Source: an uncultured Paracoccaceae bacterium | Lineage (GTDB): Bacteria > Pseudomonadota > Alphaproteobacteria > Rhodobacterales > Rhodobacteraceae | Length of the DNA: 64,000 nt | Direction: 5' to 3' | NCBI GenBank assembly: GCA_947492585.1 | Contig: CANLND010000007.1 | Location: forward strand, 62,001 to 126,000 | In this document: piece after piece, positions 44,139 through 54,523 of the stretch | How the letters are laid out: each line of letters starts with the position of its first letter | Numbering within the stretch: the first letter of the stretch is position 1 | The notes under the pieces: model-generated | The model's database searches: none | What the model saw: the letters and a program-made list of their open reading frames with translations, nothing else | Told to the model about the DNA's origin: nothing | Made by a program: the position numbers and the translations under genes

Positions 44139-45794
44139 TTAGCTTTCAGCCAAAAGCAGTGCCTTGGCTGCACCGCGCGCCTCTGAGGTGATTGTATCCC
44201 CCGCCACCATACGGGCAATTTCGTCGATTCGCTCCGCCTCGGGCAGCGGCACCACCTGGGACAATGTGGCCCCATCGATGACCTGTTTTTGCACCCGCCA
44301 ATGATGCGCGCCCTGCGCAGCCACCTGCGGTGAATGTGTCACCACCAGAACTTGGCCACCCTCGGCAAGTTCGCGCAGGCGACGTCCCACAGCATCCGCC
44401 GTAGCACCACCGACGCCACGGTCAATTTCATCAAAAATCAACGTCTTGCCATCGCCGTCACCGCGCAGGCACACCTTGAGTGCCAGCAAAAACCGGCTAA
44501 GCTCCCCCCCCGAGGCGATCTTGTTCAATGCCCCCGAGGGCGCGCCGGGATTGGTGGCGACGGTAAAAGCAATATTATCGATGCCTTCAGGACCGGGTTC
44601 AGCGGTGGTCACATCCGTTTTGAATACCGCGCGTTCCATTTTCAGGGGCGCAAGTTCGGTCATCACTGCGCTGTCCAATACAGCGGCGCGCTGGTGGCGG
44701 CGATCGCTTAGGGCAGCCGCGGCGACATCATAGGCCGCGCGGGCCGCAGCCAATGCAGCCTCTTGTTCCGCGAGGTTCTGATCCCCCGCATCCAACGCCA
44801 GAAGTTTCTCGCGCAGATGATCGCCGTAGGTTGCCAGCTCATCCGGCTGCACATCGTGTTTGCGCGCCAGCGCCCGCAGGGCAAACAAGCGCTCTTCACA
44901 GGCTTCCAGATCCAACGGGTTGAAATCAAGCGCGTCCAAAATTTGCGCGACCCCGTCCTGTGCTTCGCCCAGTTCAATCATCGCCCGACTAAGAGCGGCC
45001 ATAGGAGCATCCAGACCAATATCATCGGTCAGATCACGCACCCCATCCAGCCAACGCTGCGCGTCCGCCATTGAGGCTTCGGCTGACTCGGTGATCAACG
45101 AATGCGCCCGCACAATATCGCCCCGCACCCGTTCTGCGCCCTGCATCTGGCGGCGCTGGGTGTCCAGCATTTCGTCTTCGCCTTTTTCGGGCTTCAACTG
45201 GTTCAGTTCCGCAACGGCGTGCCGCAGAAATTCCTCTTCGGCGCGCACCGCGTCCAGCGCGGCACGGGTGGCTTCAACGGTTTTCTGCGCTGTATGTGCA
45301 GCGTTCCAACAGCGGCGGACCTCAGCCAGCAGATCCGACGATTGGGCAAACTCATCCAAAATGCTGCGGTGTCCACGCGGGTTTAGCAGACCCCGATCAT
45401 CGTGTTGACCATGCAATTCAAGCAAAGTGGCGGACAAAGCGCGCAGCACCTCTCCGGAACAGCGCCGATCATTGATCCATGCGGTTTTGCGCCCCTCCGC
45501 CGTGTTGATCCGGCGCAGCAGCAAAGTCTCACCGCCGGGCAAACCCGCCTCGTCGAGGATGGCATGGGCAGGATGGTCTTCGGACAGATCAAATTCCGCG
45601 AGAACTTCGCCCTGCGCGGCCCCCTGGCGCACCAGTTCAGCACGGCCCCGCCAGCCCAGAACAAACCCTAGGGAATCCAATAGGATAGATTTACCTGCGC
45701 CGGTCTCACCTGTCAGGACATTCAGGCCCGCCTGAAACGACAGTTCCAGATGGTCGATGATCAGCATATCGCGGATTTCAAGCGTGCGCAGCAT
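44139..45794 (-). CDS. recN: DNA repair protein RecN
   Basis: SMC-like ATPase of 551 residues for double-strand break repair. Walker A is at residues 29-36 (GETGAGKS), followed by LLDSLGFVLG. The long middle is coiled coil. The C-terminal head has the ABC signature ASGGELSRFLLALK, Walker B TLIFDEIDRGVGGATADAVG and the His switch VTHSPQVAAQGAHHW. It follows bamD on the same strand after 27 bases, so these may be co-transcribed. Confidence 0.97.
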   Translation of the reverse strand: MLRTLEIRDMLIIDHLELSFQAGLNVLTGETGAGKSILLDSLGFVLGWRGRAELVRQGAAQGEVLAEFDLSEDHPAHAILDEAGLPGGETLLLRRINTAEGRKTAWINDRRCSGEVLRALSATLLELHGQHDDRGLLNPRGHRSILDEFAQSSDLLAEVRRCWNAAHTAQKTVEATRAALDAVRAEEEFLRHAVAELNQLKPEKGEDEMLDTQRRQMQGAERVRGDIVRAHSLITESAEASMADAQRWLDGVRDLTDDIGLDAPMAALSRAMIELGEAQDGVAQILDALDFNPLDLEACEERLFALRALARKHDVQPDELATYGDHLREKLLALDAGDQNLAEQEAALAAARAAYDVAAAALSDRRHQRAAVLDSAVMTELAPLKMERAVFKTDVTTAEPGPEGIDNIAFTVATNPGAPSGALNKIASGGELSRFLLALKVCLRGDGDGKTLIFDEIDRGVGGATADAVGRRLRELAEGGQVLVVTHSPQVAAQGAHHWRVQKQVIDGATLSQVVPLPEAERIDEIARMVAGDTITSEARGAAKALLLAES

Positions 45795-45821
45795 GGATCA
45801 ATCCCACTGTATTTTGCGAAA

Positions 45822-46673
45822 TTACAGCCAGTCGCCTTTGATAGACTGACGGTAAATTTGGCTAAGCCAATTGTTGCCTCGATCCCGAACCTTCAAACCT
45901 TTGGACGTCAGCAATTTGTAGCTGTCTTCGTACCAATCGGTCGATTTGTAGTTGTGACCCAAGATCGCCGCCGCTGTCTGGGCCTCTTCGGTCAGCCCCA
46001 AAGACAGGTAAGCTTCAACCAGACGGTGCAGGGCTTCTGCGGTATGGCTGGTGGTTTGGAAGTCTTCGACAACGACACGAAAGCGGTTGATCGACGAGGC
46101 AAAATGTCCGCCGCGCAGATAGTAGCGACCAATTTCCATTTCTTTGCTCGCCAGATGATCAAAGGCCAGATCAAATTTCAAAATGGCTGAATTTGCGAAT
46201 TCACTGTCGGGGTAAACCTCGATCACGGTGCGCAAGGCTTGCAACGCCTGAAAGGTCAGGCCCTGATCGCGACCCACTTCGTCGATCTGGTCGTAGTAAC
46301 TAAGCGCAAGAAGATATTGCGCATACGCGGCATCTTCGTCAGCGGGATAAAAATCAATATACCGCTGCGCCGCGCCCCGGCTGTTTTCGTAGTCGCGGCC
46401 CGAATGATACGCAAAGGCCTGCATAATCAACGCTTGTTTGGCCAAGGAAGAGTAAGGGTACAGGCGTTCCAGTTCACCAAAGAAATACGCGGCGTCTTTG
46501 GTCCGGCTGCGTTCCAGTTCAAATTCACCACGCTCAAAAATCTGAGTCGGCGTAAACCCTTCAAGGTTTTGACTGCTGACAGTCGCGTCCCCGTCACTGC
46601 CACCGCAGCCAGCCAGAACGGCCACCAGACAAACGGATCCCAAAACATTGGTCACGGTTCTGATGCCAAACAT
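45822..46673 (-). CDS. bamD: Outer-membrane assembly lipoprotein BamD
   Basis: A 283-residue lipoprotein of the BAM complex, which inserts beta-barrel proteins in the outer membrane. The signal peptide ends in the lipobox VLAGC, with the lipidated Cys at 23. Tetratricopeptide-type helix pairs follow: TPTQIFERGEFELERSRTKDAAYFFGELERLYPYSS, YAQYLLALSYYDQ and DSEFANSAILKFDLAFDHLASKEMEIGRYYL. The order lpxC-bamD-recN, all on one strand, is common in Alphaproteobacteria. Confidence 0.95.
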   Translation of the reverse strand: MFGIRTVTNVLGSVCLVAVLAGCGGSDGDATVSSQNLEGFTPTQIFERGEFELERSRTKDAAYFFGELERLYPYSSLAKQALIMQAFAYHSGRDYENSRGAAQRYIDFYPADEDAAYAQYLLALSYYDQIDEVGRDQGLTFQALQALRTVIEVYPDSEFANSAILKFDLAFDHLASKEMEIGRYYLRGGHFASSINRFRVVVEDFQTTSHTAEALHRLVEAYLSLGLTEEAQTAAAILGHNYKSTDWYEDSYKLLTSKGLKVRDRGNNWLSQIYRQSIKGDWL

Positions 46674-46858
46674 GGTCGCCTCACTTCATCGTCAATAACT
46701 TAAGGGTATGTAACCCGGATGTAGAACATCTGCCATCGTCAAATGGCCGAAAAAGTCTCATTGGACTTACGCGTGCACACTTGGCCCTGAATGTGGTGCA
46801 GGGTCAAGTGCCCACACGTGCATCCAGTGTAACAATGCCGGAACCCTGCGCATGAAAA

Positions 46859-46876
46859 GACCCGGTTCCCCGGGCC
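46859..46876 (-). terminator. Probable terminator after lpxC
   Basis: A 7-bp G/C stem (46859-46865 with 46870-46876) with a 4-base loop; on the minus strand it continues into TTTTC. It separates lpxC from bamD. Confidence 0.7.
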
Positions 46877-46902
46877 AATCGAATTAATCTCAAAACAGTA
46901 AA

Positions 46903-47838
46903 TCAGGCGACGCGTTTTGTCGTCGCTGGGATTTCATCCCAAACCAGCCCTTGGCCCGGAAGACGGGCGATCATCACCGGATCGCAGCGCAGCTCTTCCA
47001 AGGCGCCGGGCGTGTCAAAAGCAGCCCGCAGCAATGTGTTGGTCAGCGAGTGGCCCGCACGGTTGCCAATATAATGGCCAAACAGCGCCCCCCCAGCCAA
47101 GGCAAGATCCCCCAATGCGTCCAGCATTTTATGACGCACCGGTTCGTCAGCGTGGCGCAGACCGCCACCGCTTTCGACCGTTTCACCGTCAAAAACCACC
47201 GCGTTTTGGCCTGGGGCCCCACCTAGCGCCAGACCTGCCTTGTGCATGGCCTCTACGTCGGCACGGCTACAAAAGGTGCGGCTGTCGCACAGTTCTCGGG
47301 CAAACGCGCCATTGCGCATATCAAGCGTGCGGGTCTGACGGCCAATTGCAGCCTCAGCAAAATCAATGTGAAATTCGATTTTCAGACGATCACAGGGCAG
47401 CAAAGTGGCACGGGCATTGCCCTGCTCCACCGTCACAGGTTTCACCACCCGGTAGGCACGGACCGGCGAGGCCAGACGGCGAATGCCCTGACGCATAATA
47501 CCGCGTACGAACTCGGCCGAGGATCCGTCCATGATTGGCACTTCGGGGCCATCAATTTCGACCAATGCGTTGTGCACACCACAGCCTGCCAAAGCTGCCA
47601 TGATATGTTCAACCGTCGATACAGAAACATGCGCGCTGTTCACCAGGCGTGTGCACAGGGCTGTACGTTCAACCTGATGCCACAGTGCCGGAACACTTCG
47701 ATTGCCCAGTGCAATATCAATCCGCTTAAAAACAATTCCGTGATCTTCGGGGGCCGGGCGCAGCGTCATACGTACTGCTTTTCCAGAATGGAGTCCGACG
47801 CCATCAAACGTCACGCATGCTTTAAGCGTATTCTGCAC
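46903..47838 (-). CDS. lpxC: UDP-3-O-acyl-N-acetylglucosamine deacetylase LpxC
   Basis: Zinc deacetylase of 311 residues, the committed step of lipid A synthesis. Visible motifs are the start QNTLKACVTFDGVGLHSGK, the metal His in STVEHIMAALAGCGVHNALVEIDGPEVPIMDGSS, the second zinc site HKMLDALGDLALAGG and GRAGHSLTNTLL. It lies between ftsZ and bamD, with terminators on both sides, so it has its own promoter in 47839-48006. Confidence 0.96.
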   Translation of the reverse strand: MQNTLKACVTFDGVGLHSGKAVRMTLRPAPEDHGIVFKRIDIALGNRSVPALWHQVERTALCTRLVNSAHVSVSTVEHIMAALAGCGVHNALVEIDGPEVPIMDGSSAEFVRGIMRQGIRRLASPVRAYRVVKPVTVEQGNARATLLPCDRLKIEFHIDFAEAAIGRQTRTLDMRNGAFARELCDSRTFCSRADVEAMHKAGLALGGAPGQNAVVFDGETVESGGGLRHADEPVRHKMLDALGDLALAGGALFGHYIGNRAGHSLTNTLLRAAFDTPGALEELRCDPVMIARLPGQGLVWDEIPATTKRVA

Positions 47839-48001
47839 GGGGTGGCCCTCACGGTTGCGACAGCCCAGTCTGGCCGCCTTGAGGATGACAATTACGCGCA
47901 GGTCCTCGCAGGCTCAACTCAATCTTTGCAACGGACTGTAACATGACTGAAACAAACCAGCAAAACACCGCTCACGATAGATTATCGTACTGTTTTTAAA
48001 C

Positions 48002-48026
48002 AAAAAAGGCCACCCGAAGGTGGCCT
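48002..48026 (-). terminator. Terminator of the ftsZ-end of the division cluster
   Basis: An 8-bp perfect stem AGGCCACC/GGTGGCCT with CGAA loop (48007-48026); on the minus strand it runs into six T residues. It lies 25 bases after the ftsZ stop. Confidence 0.92.
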
Positions 48027-48050
48027 CATTATTAACGTAAAATCGTTGAA

Positions 48051-49736
48051 TTAGTTCGCTTGTCGGCGCAAGAATGCCGGAATTTCGATCCGTTCCTGCT
48101 CGGGGCTGCGCTGTTGTTGCGGCTGTGGAGCAGCGGCAGGTTGCTGCACCGGGGGCTGCTGACGGGCGACAGGCTGCTGTTGTTTTACAGCCGCGCCTTC
48201 TCCCTGTGCCCCGGTCATCCGATGGATCAAAGAGTTCAGACCAAACCGACGTTGTTCACCGTTTTCCTCAGCAACCGGAGCGGCGGCCTGCGGGGCCGCA
48301 ACCGGACGCTGCTGCGGGGACGCCGCCTGTGGAGCCGACTGCACGCGCGCGGCGGCGGCTTGCAAACGGTTCAACGCTTCTGCCGAAGGTGTTCCCGGTG
48401 CCGGGGCTTTGGGAGCGACAAAACCAGCGGGGGTTTCGGGCGCGGCCTCAGCCTGTGGTTGGAATTCTGGAACCGCAGGACGGTACGCGGGAGGAGGCAG
48501 ACCGTCGTCGCCAACCTCTTCGATCTCTTCAAAGACTTCTTCGGCCTGCTCATGCGCGGCGGCTACGCGGTCCGCATCCATGCCTGCAAACAGTGAAGGC
48601 TCTTCGACGACGGGCGCTGGTGCGGGCTCCTGCGCCATAACGGGCGCTGGTTCAGGCGCTGGCGCTGCTGCGGGCGACAGGGTCAGGGGTTCGCGCGCAA
48701 CTTCGGCCGTAACCGTTTTGGTCAACGGTGCAGACATAGGACGACGCGGAACCGGTGGCTCTTTGACTTCGGTGGCATCGATACCCGTTGCCACAACAGA
48801 CACGCGCATCTTGCCTTCCATCGCTGTATCCAATGTCGAACCAACGATGATGTTGGCGTCTGGATCCACCTCTTCGCGGATGCGGTTGGCGGCTTCGTCC
48901 AGTTCAAACAAGGTCAGGTCGTGGCTGCCGGTGATGTTGATCAGAACACCTTTGGCACCGCGCAACGAAATCTCATCCAACAGCGGGTTGGCAATTGCTT
49001 TTTCTGCGGCCTGCACGGCGCGGTCTTCACCGTCACCTTCGCCGGTGCCCATCATCGCCTTGCCCATTTCATCCATCACGGCGCGCACATCTGCAAAGTC
49101 GAGGTTGATCAACCCAGGACGCACCATCAGATCGGTGACACCTTTAACGCCCTGATACAGAACATCATCCGCCATTGAAAAGGCTTCGGTAAAGGTGGTT
49201 TTTTCGTTTGCGAGACGGAACAGGTTTTGGTTCGGAATGATGATCAGAGTGTCGACAACACGTTGCAGGGCATCAACACCATCTTCGGCCTGACGCATGC
49301 GTTTGCCGCCCTCAAACTGGAACGGTTTGGTGACAACGCCAACGGTCAAAACACCAAGTTCACGTGCGGCCTGCGCGATAATCGGAGCCGCACCCGTGCC
49401 GGTGCCGCCCCCCATACCGGCCGTGATAAAGCACATGTGCGCGCCTGCCAGATGGTCCACGATTTGCTCGATGCTTTCTTCGGCGGCAGCGGAGCCCACC
49501 TGAGGACGCGCCCCCGCGCCAAGACCTTCGGTCACTTTGACGCCCAGCTGTACCCGGCTTTCGGCAGCGCTTTGTTGCAGGGCCTGCGCGTCGGTGTTGG
49601 CGACGACAAATTCAACGCCTTCCAGCTCTTTTGCGATCATATTGTTGACCGCATTACCACCAGCACCGCCGACCCCAAAAACGGTGATCCGCGGCCGCAG
49701 CTCTTCTTGTCCGGGCATCGAAAGGTTCAAAGCCAT
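48051..49736 (-). CDS. ftsZ: Cell division protein FtsZ
   Basis: Tubulin-like GTPase that forms the division ring. The 561-residue protein has the GTP-binding loop GGGTGTG at 109-115 and the core ends near residue 320. A very long linker of about 225 residues follows, rich in Pro, Ala, Gln and Glu. The extreme C terminus [13 protein letters not shown] is the conserved peptide that binds FtsA and other partners. I start at ATG 49736 ([20 protein letters not shown]), the conserved roseobacter start; the longer frame to 49772 is rejected. ftsA lies 342 bases upstream, so ftsZ probably has its own promoter, and a strong terminator follows. Confidence 0.97.
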   Translation of the reverse strand: MALNLSMPGQEELRPRITVFGVGGAGGNAVNNMIAKELEGVEFVVANTDAQALQQSAAESRVQLGVKVTEGLGAGARPQVGSAAAEESIEQIVDHLAGAHMCFITAGMGGGTGTGAAPIIAQAARELGVLTVGVVTKPFQFEGGKRMRQAEDGVDALQRVVDTLIIIPNQNLFRLANEKTTFTEAFSMADDVLYQGVKGVTDLMVRPGLINLDFADVRAVMDEMGKAMMGTGEGDGEDRAVQAAEKAIANPLLDEISLRGAKGVLINITGSHDLTLFELDEAANRIREEVDPDANIIVGSTLDTAMEGKMRVSVVATGIDATEVKEPPVPRRPMSAPLTKTVTAEVAREPLTLSPAAAPAPEPAPVMAQEPAPAPVVEEPSLFAGMDADRVAAAHEQAEEVFEEIEEVGDDGLPPPAYRPAVPEFQPQAEAAPETPAGFVAPKAPAPGTPSAEALNRLQAAAARVQSAPQAASPQQRPVAAPQAAAPVAEENGEQRRFGLNSLIHRMTGAQGEGAAVKQQQPVARQQPPVQQPAAAPQPQQQRSPEQERIEIPAFLRRQAN

Positions 49737-50078
49737 GCTTGTTTCCGCCTGTGTTGTTCCGCCCTCCCGCAAGGGCGTTGTCCTGTCCTAAATTAATCTA
49801 ATATTACCGCGCAGCGAGAGTCGCGTCATCCTAAAAAGCGATAAGTACCACAAAATATGGCCCCGACAGGGCTAATATTCGCGGCATTTCGCCTAAAGAA
49901 GATAAATGTAGCGGTTATCAGGCGAGCGCACACAAGCAAACGGAATCACACCCGGCGCACAACGCATAGGTGAATAAAGATCTGCTGGTCTGGGTGGCCC
50001 GCTCGACCGCCTCATTTCCGCATTCTGCGGTTATTAACGAAAATCTTAGCGACCCCTGCCCCGATTGTCACGTGGCAA
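49737..50078 (-). promoter_or_regulatory. ftsA-ftsZ spacer, probable ftsZ promoter region
   Basis: The 342-base spacer is unusually long for this cluster and has no coding frame. It contains one TTAA-N7-TTAC (49793-49807), one base short of the CtrA consensus TTAA-N7-TTAA, about 57 bases before the ftsZ start. No promoter could be assigned with confidence. Confidence 0.4.
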
Positions 50079-51413
50079 TTACCAATTGTCCTTGAACCAG
50101 CGAACCGCGCGCCGAAATGATCCCGTGGCCTGCCGGTCGACGGGCATTTCAAAGTCCCACCATTCATCCTGTGGATGGGCTGCCAGCAGGCACAGACCAA
50201 CAGCGGATGCAAACCCCGGACCAGTGGCAGACTGCGGCAGGCCATGCACGCGCAATGGCCGGCCCAGACGCACCTGACGGCCCAGAATGCGCGTGGCCAA
50301 ACCGTCAAGCCCCATGATCTGGCTGGACCCTCCCGTCAGCACAATCTGTTGGCTGGGCAAGCTGTCAAACCCGGCGGCATCCAGACGGGCCCGGACCTCT
50401 TCCAGAATTTCCTCGACGCGCGGGCGCATGATGCCGATCAGCTCGGCGCGGCTGACGCTGCGTTGGTCATGTTCCCAATCGCCAGTATCGCCGCCAATAT
50501 CGATCATATCGCGATCATCGACGCCGGTGGCCTGAACCCCGCCGCAAAAGGTTTTGATCCGCTCCGCATTTGCGGTTGAAACGCCCAATCCCATCGAGAT
50601 GTCACTGGTGATATGATCACCGCCCATGCGCACACTGTCCGCATAGATCATGTGTTTTTTTACAAAGATCGAAATCGACGTGGTCCCGCCACCCATATCA
50701 ATACAGGCCGAACCCAGTTCCTGTTCATCTTCGACCAGGCCCGAAAACCCAGAGGCATAAGCAGAGGACGCAATACCTGCAAGTTCCAGATCACAGCGTT
50801 TGATACAATGGACCAGGTTCTGAACCGTGGCAGCATCCACCGTCAGCATATGCATGTCGACTTCAAGTGACTGGCCCAGCTGACCACGCGGATCGTTCAG
50901 GCCAGACCTGTTGTCCAACGCAAAATTGATCGGTTGCGCATGCATCACTTCGCGGCCACTGCCATAATCGGGCACTTCACAGGCCGCCAGAACACGGGCC
51001 ACCTCGTTTTCGGTGACCAGCTGCCCCTCCAGATCAACGCAGGCGTTCAGACCATATGAGCGCGGAGACGCACCTGAGAAACAGGCAATCACGTGATCAA
51101 CACGCACCGCAGCCATCTTTTGCGCGCCCTGAACAGCCGTGCGAATGGCGCTTTCGGTTTCTTGCATGGCGGTAATTTCGCCAAATTGCACCCCCCGCGA
51201 GCGGGTGGTTTTTGCCCCAATCACCCGAAACCCAGATTGCCCTGCCAACGCGCCGATCGAATTATCGTCACTGTGCACACTGGCACCATCAAAGCGCAGG
51301 ATCAGACAGGCAATTTTTGAACTGCCCACGTCCAATACCGCAACAACCCCGCGCTGCATCGCCTGACGCCGCATCTGCCGCATTGCGCGCTGAGACTGAT
51401 AGAGATCCGTCAT
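50079..51413 (-). CDS. ftsA: Cell division protein FtsA
   Basis: Actin-like ATPase of 444 residues that tethers FtsZ to the membrane and recruits later division proteins. It has GVVAVLDVGSSKIACLI (phosphate 1), the connect region GSACIDMGGGTTSISIFV and the adenosine site QQIVLTGGSSQIMGLDGLA. The C-terminal end FRRAVRWFKDNW is an amphipathic membrane-targeting helix. It starts 2 bases after the ftsQ stop, so the two are co-expressed. Confidence 0.96.
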   Translation of the reverse strand: MTDLYQSQRAMRQMRRQAMQRGVVAVLDVGSSKIACLILRFDGASVHSDDNSIGALAGQSGFRVIGAKTTRSRGVQFGEITAMQETESAIRTAVQGAQKMAAVRVDHVIACFSGASPRSYGLNACVDLEGQLVTENEVARVLAACEVPDYGSGREVMHAQPINFALDNRSGLNDPRGQLGQSLEVDMHMLTVDAATVQNLVHCIKRCDLELAGIASSAYASGFSGLVEDEQELGSACIDMGGGTTSISIFVKKHMIYADSVRMGGDHITSDISMGLGVSTANAERIKTFCGGVQATGVDDRDMIDIGGDTGDWEHDQRSVSRAELIGIMRPRVEEILEEVRARLDAAGFDSLPSQQIVLTGGSSQIMGLDGLATRILGRQVRLGRPLRVHGLPQSATGPGFASAVGLCLLAAHPQDEWWDFEMPVDRQATGSFRRAVRWFKDNW

Positions 51414-51414
51414 A

Positions 51415-52308
51415 TTACTGCCCGCTTCCGTTCAACTCTTTAATCTTCCACCAATTTTCCACTGCGTCCTCCGACATACGCACGGTTGGCCGCGCGTTAA
51501 GACGCATGTCTACCACCGCCACGTCGCGCTCCAGAAGGTCCTGCACTTCGCTCACTGCGATCACCCGCTCCAACGCCTGAACAGGGCGATCGCTGGGCAA
51601 CAAAATACGCTGATCGCGGTCTAGAACAACATCCCAGCGTCGCTCTCCAATGCGCGCGAACCCGCGCAATCGGGGGCCAAGAGGGCGTGCCACCGCCACC
51701 AGCTGCAATGCTTCTGCGACGTGATCGTTGGCCCCTTCCCCCGCCAACAAAGGCAGGGTCGGCTTCAGGCTGCGCTGGCCCAATTCAGCGACATGCGCGC
51801 CGGTTTCATCCAAGAGCGCCAGACCAGCACTAGAGCGCCAAACCGCCGCCGGTGTGCGTTCAGTGACGTCCACCTGCAAAATGCCGCCGGGGCGAATGCG
51901 GACTTCGGCGGTTTTCACCGGATCCAATTCCATAATCCGGGCGCGCAGCTCCGGCAGATCAAGATCAAAAGAACTGATTGGAAAGTCGAGCGACACCACT
52001 TCGCGAATGTCTTCCCCGACCACCGGAACGGCCCCGTCGATGGCCATCGCATTGACCATAAATTCAGGGCGCTGTTCAATCGAGTGGCGCAATTCCACAT
52101 AGCGCTCCATCAGCATGTCGCGCCGTTCTTGTGACGACATATAGGTGCCGCCTGCCGCAAGAACCAGACAGACCGGCACGCCAAACCGCAGCCCCATGCG
52201 AATGCCCGGTGTCAACATCCAGCGCTGGATGCGATATTTCAAACGTGAGGGCGCCGGGTCCGATTTCCCGGTTTTGGCACGCTGCATGCGACCAATCAGC
52301 GCCCGCAT
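51415..52308 (-). CDS. ftsQ: Cell division protein FtsQ
   Basis: Bitopic membrane protein of 297 residues. A short cytoplasmic N terminus is followed by one membrane helix (about 39-58, LRFGVPVCLVLAAGGTYM). Then come the POTRA domain (RPEFMVNAMAIDGAVPVVGEDIREVVSLDFP) and the beta domain (AEVRIRPGGILQVDVTERTPAAVWR). ATG 52308 has GGAGGA 6 bases upstream and overlaps ddl by 13 bases; an earlier in-frame GTG-type start at 52335 has no site. FtsQ links FtsA-stage proteins to FtsLB in the periplasm. Confidence 0.94.
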   Translation of the reverse strand: MRALIGRMQRAKTGKSDPAPSRLKYRIQRWMLTPGIRMGLRFGVPVCLVLAAGGTYMSSQERRDMLMERYVELRHSIEQRPEFMVNAMAIDGAVPVVGEDIREVVSLDFPISSFDLDLPELRARIMELDPVKTAEVRIRPGGILQVDVTERTPAAVWRSSAGLALLDETGAHVAELGQRSLKPTLPLLAGEGANDHVAEALQLVAVARPLGPRLRGFARIGERRWDVVLDRDQRILLPSDRPVQALERVIAVSEVQDLLERDVAVVDMRLNARPTVRMSEDAVENWWKIKELNGSGQ

Positions 52309-53216
52309 GATGCGTCCTCCACCAACCAAGCGCACAGTGCACCAAAGCTATAGCCCGCGTGCAGCGCCTGTTCCGGTGCCAGCGAGGTTGGTGTCATACC
52401 CGGCTGTGTGTTGGTTTCCAGCAAGATCAACCCATCGGTGCCCTTGCTGTCATCCCAGCGAAAATCTGTGCGACTCAGGCCACGACAGCCTAATACATTA
52501 TGCGCCTTTAGAGCGTAGTCCATGCAGAGATCAAAAATGTCCTGCGGCAAATCCGCCGGAAGCTCGTGCCGGGATCCGCCGGGGGTGTATTTGGCGTCAT
52601 AATCGTACCAGCCGTCGGTCAGGATATCAGTCACCGTCAAAGCCCGATCGCCCATCACGGCGGTGGTCAGCTCACGACCGGCAACAAAGCTTTCGACCAT
52701 GACCTGATCCGGCATCGCTGCATCCAGCTGCGGAGGGCCATTGGCATTGTCGTGCACGATGTAGATGCCAACGCTGGACCCTTCGTTATTGGGTTTTACC
52801 ACATAGGGCGGCGCCATGACGTGATCCTGAATGACGTCTGTTTTGGAAAACAGCCCGCTCGGAACCACCGGCAAGCCAGCGGCGTGGAACATGTCTTTGG
52901 AGCGCTGTTTGTCCATTGCCAGCGCAGACGACAGCACCCCAGAATGCGTATACGGAATTTGCAGCCATTCCAGAATGCCCTGAACACAGCCATCTTCGCC
53001 CCAGCGACCATGCAGGGCATTGAACACAACATCAGGTTTGAGGCTTTGCAATTGCACCACAAGGTCTGGACCGGCGTCCAGTTCCACAACCTCGTAGCCT
53101 TCCCCGCGCAGTGCTGCGGCGCATTCGCGCCCGCTGGACAGGGACACGTCGCGCTCCGCGGACGGTCCACCCATCAATACCACGACTTTCGGGAGTGTTT
53201 TGCTCGATCCACCCAC
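52296..53216 (-). CDS. ddl: D-alanine--D-alanine ligase
   Basis: ATP-grasp ligase making D-Ala-D-Ala for peptidoglycan. About 306 residues. The family start VVVLMGGPSAERDVSLSSGREC, the ATP-binding stretch YVVKPNNEGSSVGIYIV, FVAGRELTTAVMG, and the C-terminal CRGLSRTDFRWDD and LLETNTQPGMTPTSLAPEQA are all present. GTG 53216 is my choice because it gives the usual 10-12 residues before VVLMGG; TTG 53231 is also in frame. ftsQ overlaps its end. Confidence 0.95.
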   Translation of the reverse strand: MGGSSKTLPKVVVLMGGPSAERDVSLSSGRECAAALRGEGYEVVELDAGPDLVVQLQSLKPDVVFNALHGRWGEDGCVQGILEWLQIPYTHSGVLSSALAMDKQRSKDMFHAAGLPVVPSGLFSKTDVIQDHVMAPPYVVKPNNEGSSVGIYIVHDNANGPPQLDAAMPDQVMVESFVAGRELTTAVMGDRALTVTDILTDGWYDYDAKYTPGGSRHELPADLPQDIFDLCMDYALKAHNVLGCRGLSRTDFRWDDSKGTDGLILLETNTQPGMTPTSLAPEQALHAGYSFGALCAWLVEDASCGR

Positions 53217-53491
53217 CTTTAAAAGCCTCAATCCTTACAGGGCTTTGCGCCCCTTGTTATCGACCCCAACCCGGTGTCGTTTTCAACGGAGGCATCTCCT
53301 CCGCACTTAATCCATGAGGCGTCGGCCTCAGACTGACTCGCTCATGGGGAGCGGGTTACCAATTGCTTTACGCCACCAAAAGTTAGCAGCAGATTAATTT
53401 TCCGTGACAAAAATTAACCAAGTCTTCATTTCAATCAAAGATTCTTTTGCAGCAGCCACACCTGAAATTTTGCGACTTCGTCTTGCTGGGC

Positions 53492-54433
53492 CTATGGTTT
53501 CTTTGGGTTTTCCCCCAAATCTTCACCTACCCGCATAATTTCCCACTGTAGCGTAATACCCGAATTGTGGTAAACGGCTTTTCGGACATGTTCGCCAAGT
53601 CCCTCCAGATCTGCGGCAGTTGCGCCACCGGTATTGATCATAAAATTTGAATGCATTTCGCTCATCTGTGCGCCGCCCTGCCGCGCGCCGCGCAGGCCCG
53701 CGTCATCGATGACTTTCCAGGCCTTTAGGTCATGCACATCATCCGCCCGCCCGGTTGACGAATACCCTGCGGGATTGCGAAAGGTTGACCCGGCGCTGCG
53801 GTCTTTGGTTGGCTGGGTCTGATCGCGTTTTTCAAGCTGCGTCTGCATGCGGGCATGCAGGGCCTCGGGCTCCCCCGGGGTGCCCTTCAAAACAGCCGAA
53901 ACCAAAACGGCCCCCTCGGGTAGCTCGCTTTGGCGATATTCAAATGCGAGATCTTCGGCTGTCACCTCGCGAATGGCCCCCTCTCGGGTGACAATGGTGG
54001 CGGATTGAAAGACATCCGCGATATAACTGCCATAGCAGCCAGCGTTCATCCGCACAGCGCCGCCGATGCTGCCGGGGATGGTGCGCAGGAACGTCAGGTC
54101 CACGCCGGCGTCAGCGGATTTTCGCGCAACATGGGCGTCCAACGCCGCAGCCCCCGCAGTGACCTGCAATCCAGACACTGAAATCTGATTAAATCCACGG
54201 CCCAGCCGGATCACAACCGCCCGAAGCCCCCCATCACGCACGATGAGATTCGATCCCACGCCCATCGGGAACACGGCCACATCAGACGGCAATGCAGCCA
54301 AAAACGCGGCCAGATCCTCGATATCAGCAGGCTGGTATAGGTAATCCGCCGGTCCGCCGACCCGCAACCAGGTCAAATCCGCCAAATTGCGGTTTTTGGT
54401 CAGCTTGCCACGGAATTGTTCGACGTTGATCAT
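53492..54433 (-). CDS. murB: UDP-N-acetylenolpyruvoylglucosamine reductase MurB
   Basis: FAD enzyme of 313 residues that completes UDP-MurNAc. FAD-binding motifs are [40 protein letters not shown], and [20 protein letters not shown]. The catalytic region contains [13 protein letters not shown], and the C-terminal [20 protein letters not shown] has the proton donor region. It is a type I MurB-like layout. It sits between the DUF2484 gene and ddl, with a 260-base spacer before ddl. Confidence 0.96.
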   Translation of the reverse strand: MINVEQFRGKLTKNRNLADLTWLRVGGPADYLYQPADIEDLAAFLAALPSDVAVFPMGVGSNLIVRDGGLRAVVIRLGRGFNQISVSGLQVTAGAAALDAHVARKSADAGVDLTFLRTIPGSIGGAVRMNAGCYGSYIADVFQSATIVTREGAIREVTAEDLAFEYRQSELPEGAVLVSAVLKGTPGEPEALHARMQTQLEKRDQTQPTKDRSAGSTFRNPAGYSSTGRADDVHDLKAWKVIDDAGLRGARQGGAQMSEMHSNFMINTGGATAADLEGLGEHVRKAVYHNSGITLQWEIMRVGEDLGENPKKP

Positions 54434-54523
54434 AATAGCCCCAGTGCACAGGAATGGAGCCGGTTTATCGCGAAATCCTCTCGTGAAACAATGAGAAATT
54501 CAGCAACAGGCCGATGGGGGCGA

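Noticed and set aside
49793-49807. CtrA-type box upstream of ftsZ (TTAA-N7-TTAC)
   Set aside because: Only one site, one base off consensus, in an A+T-rich patch where such a match is expected by chance.
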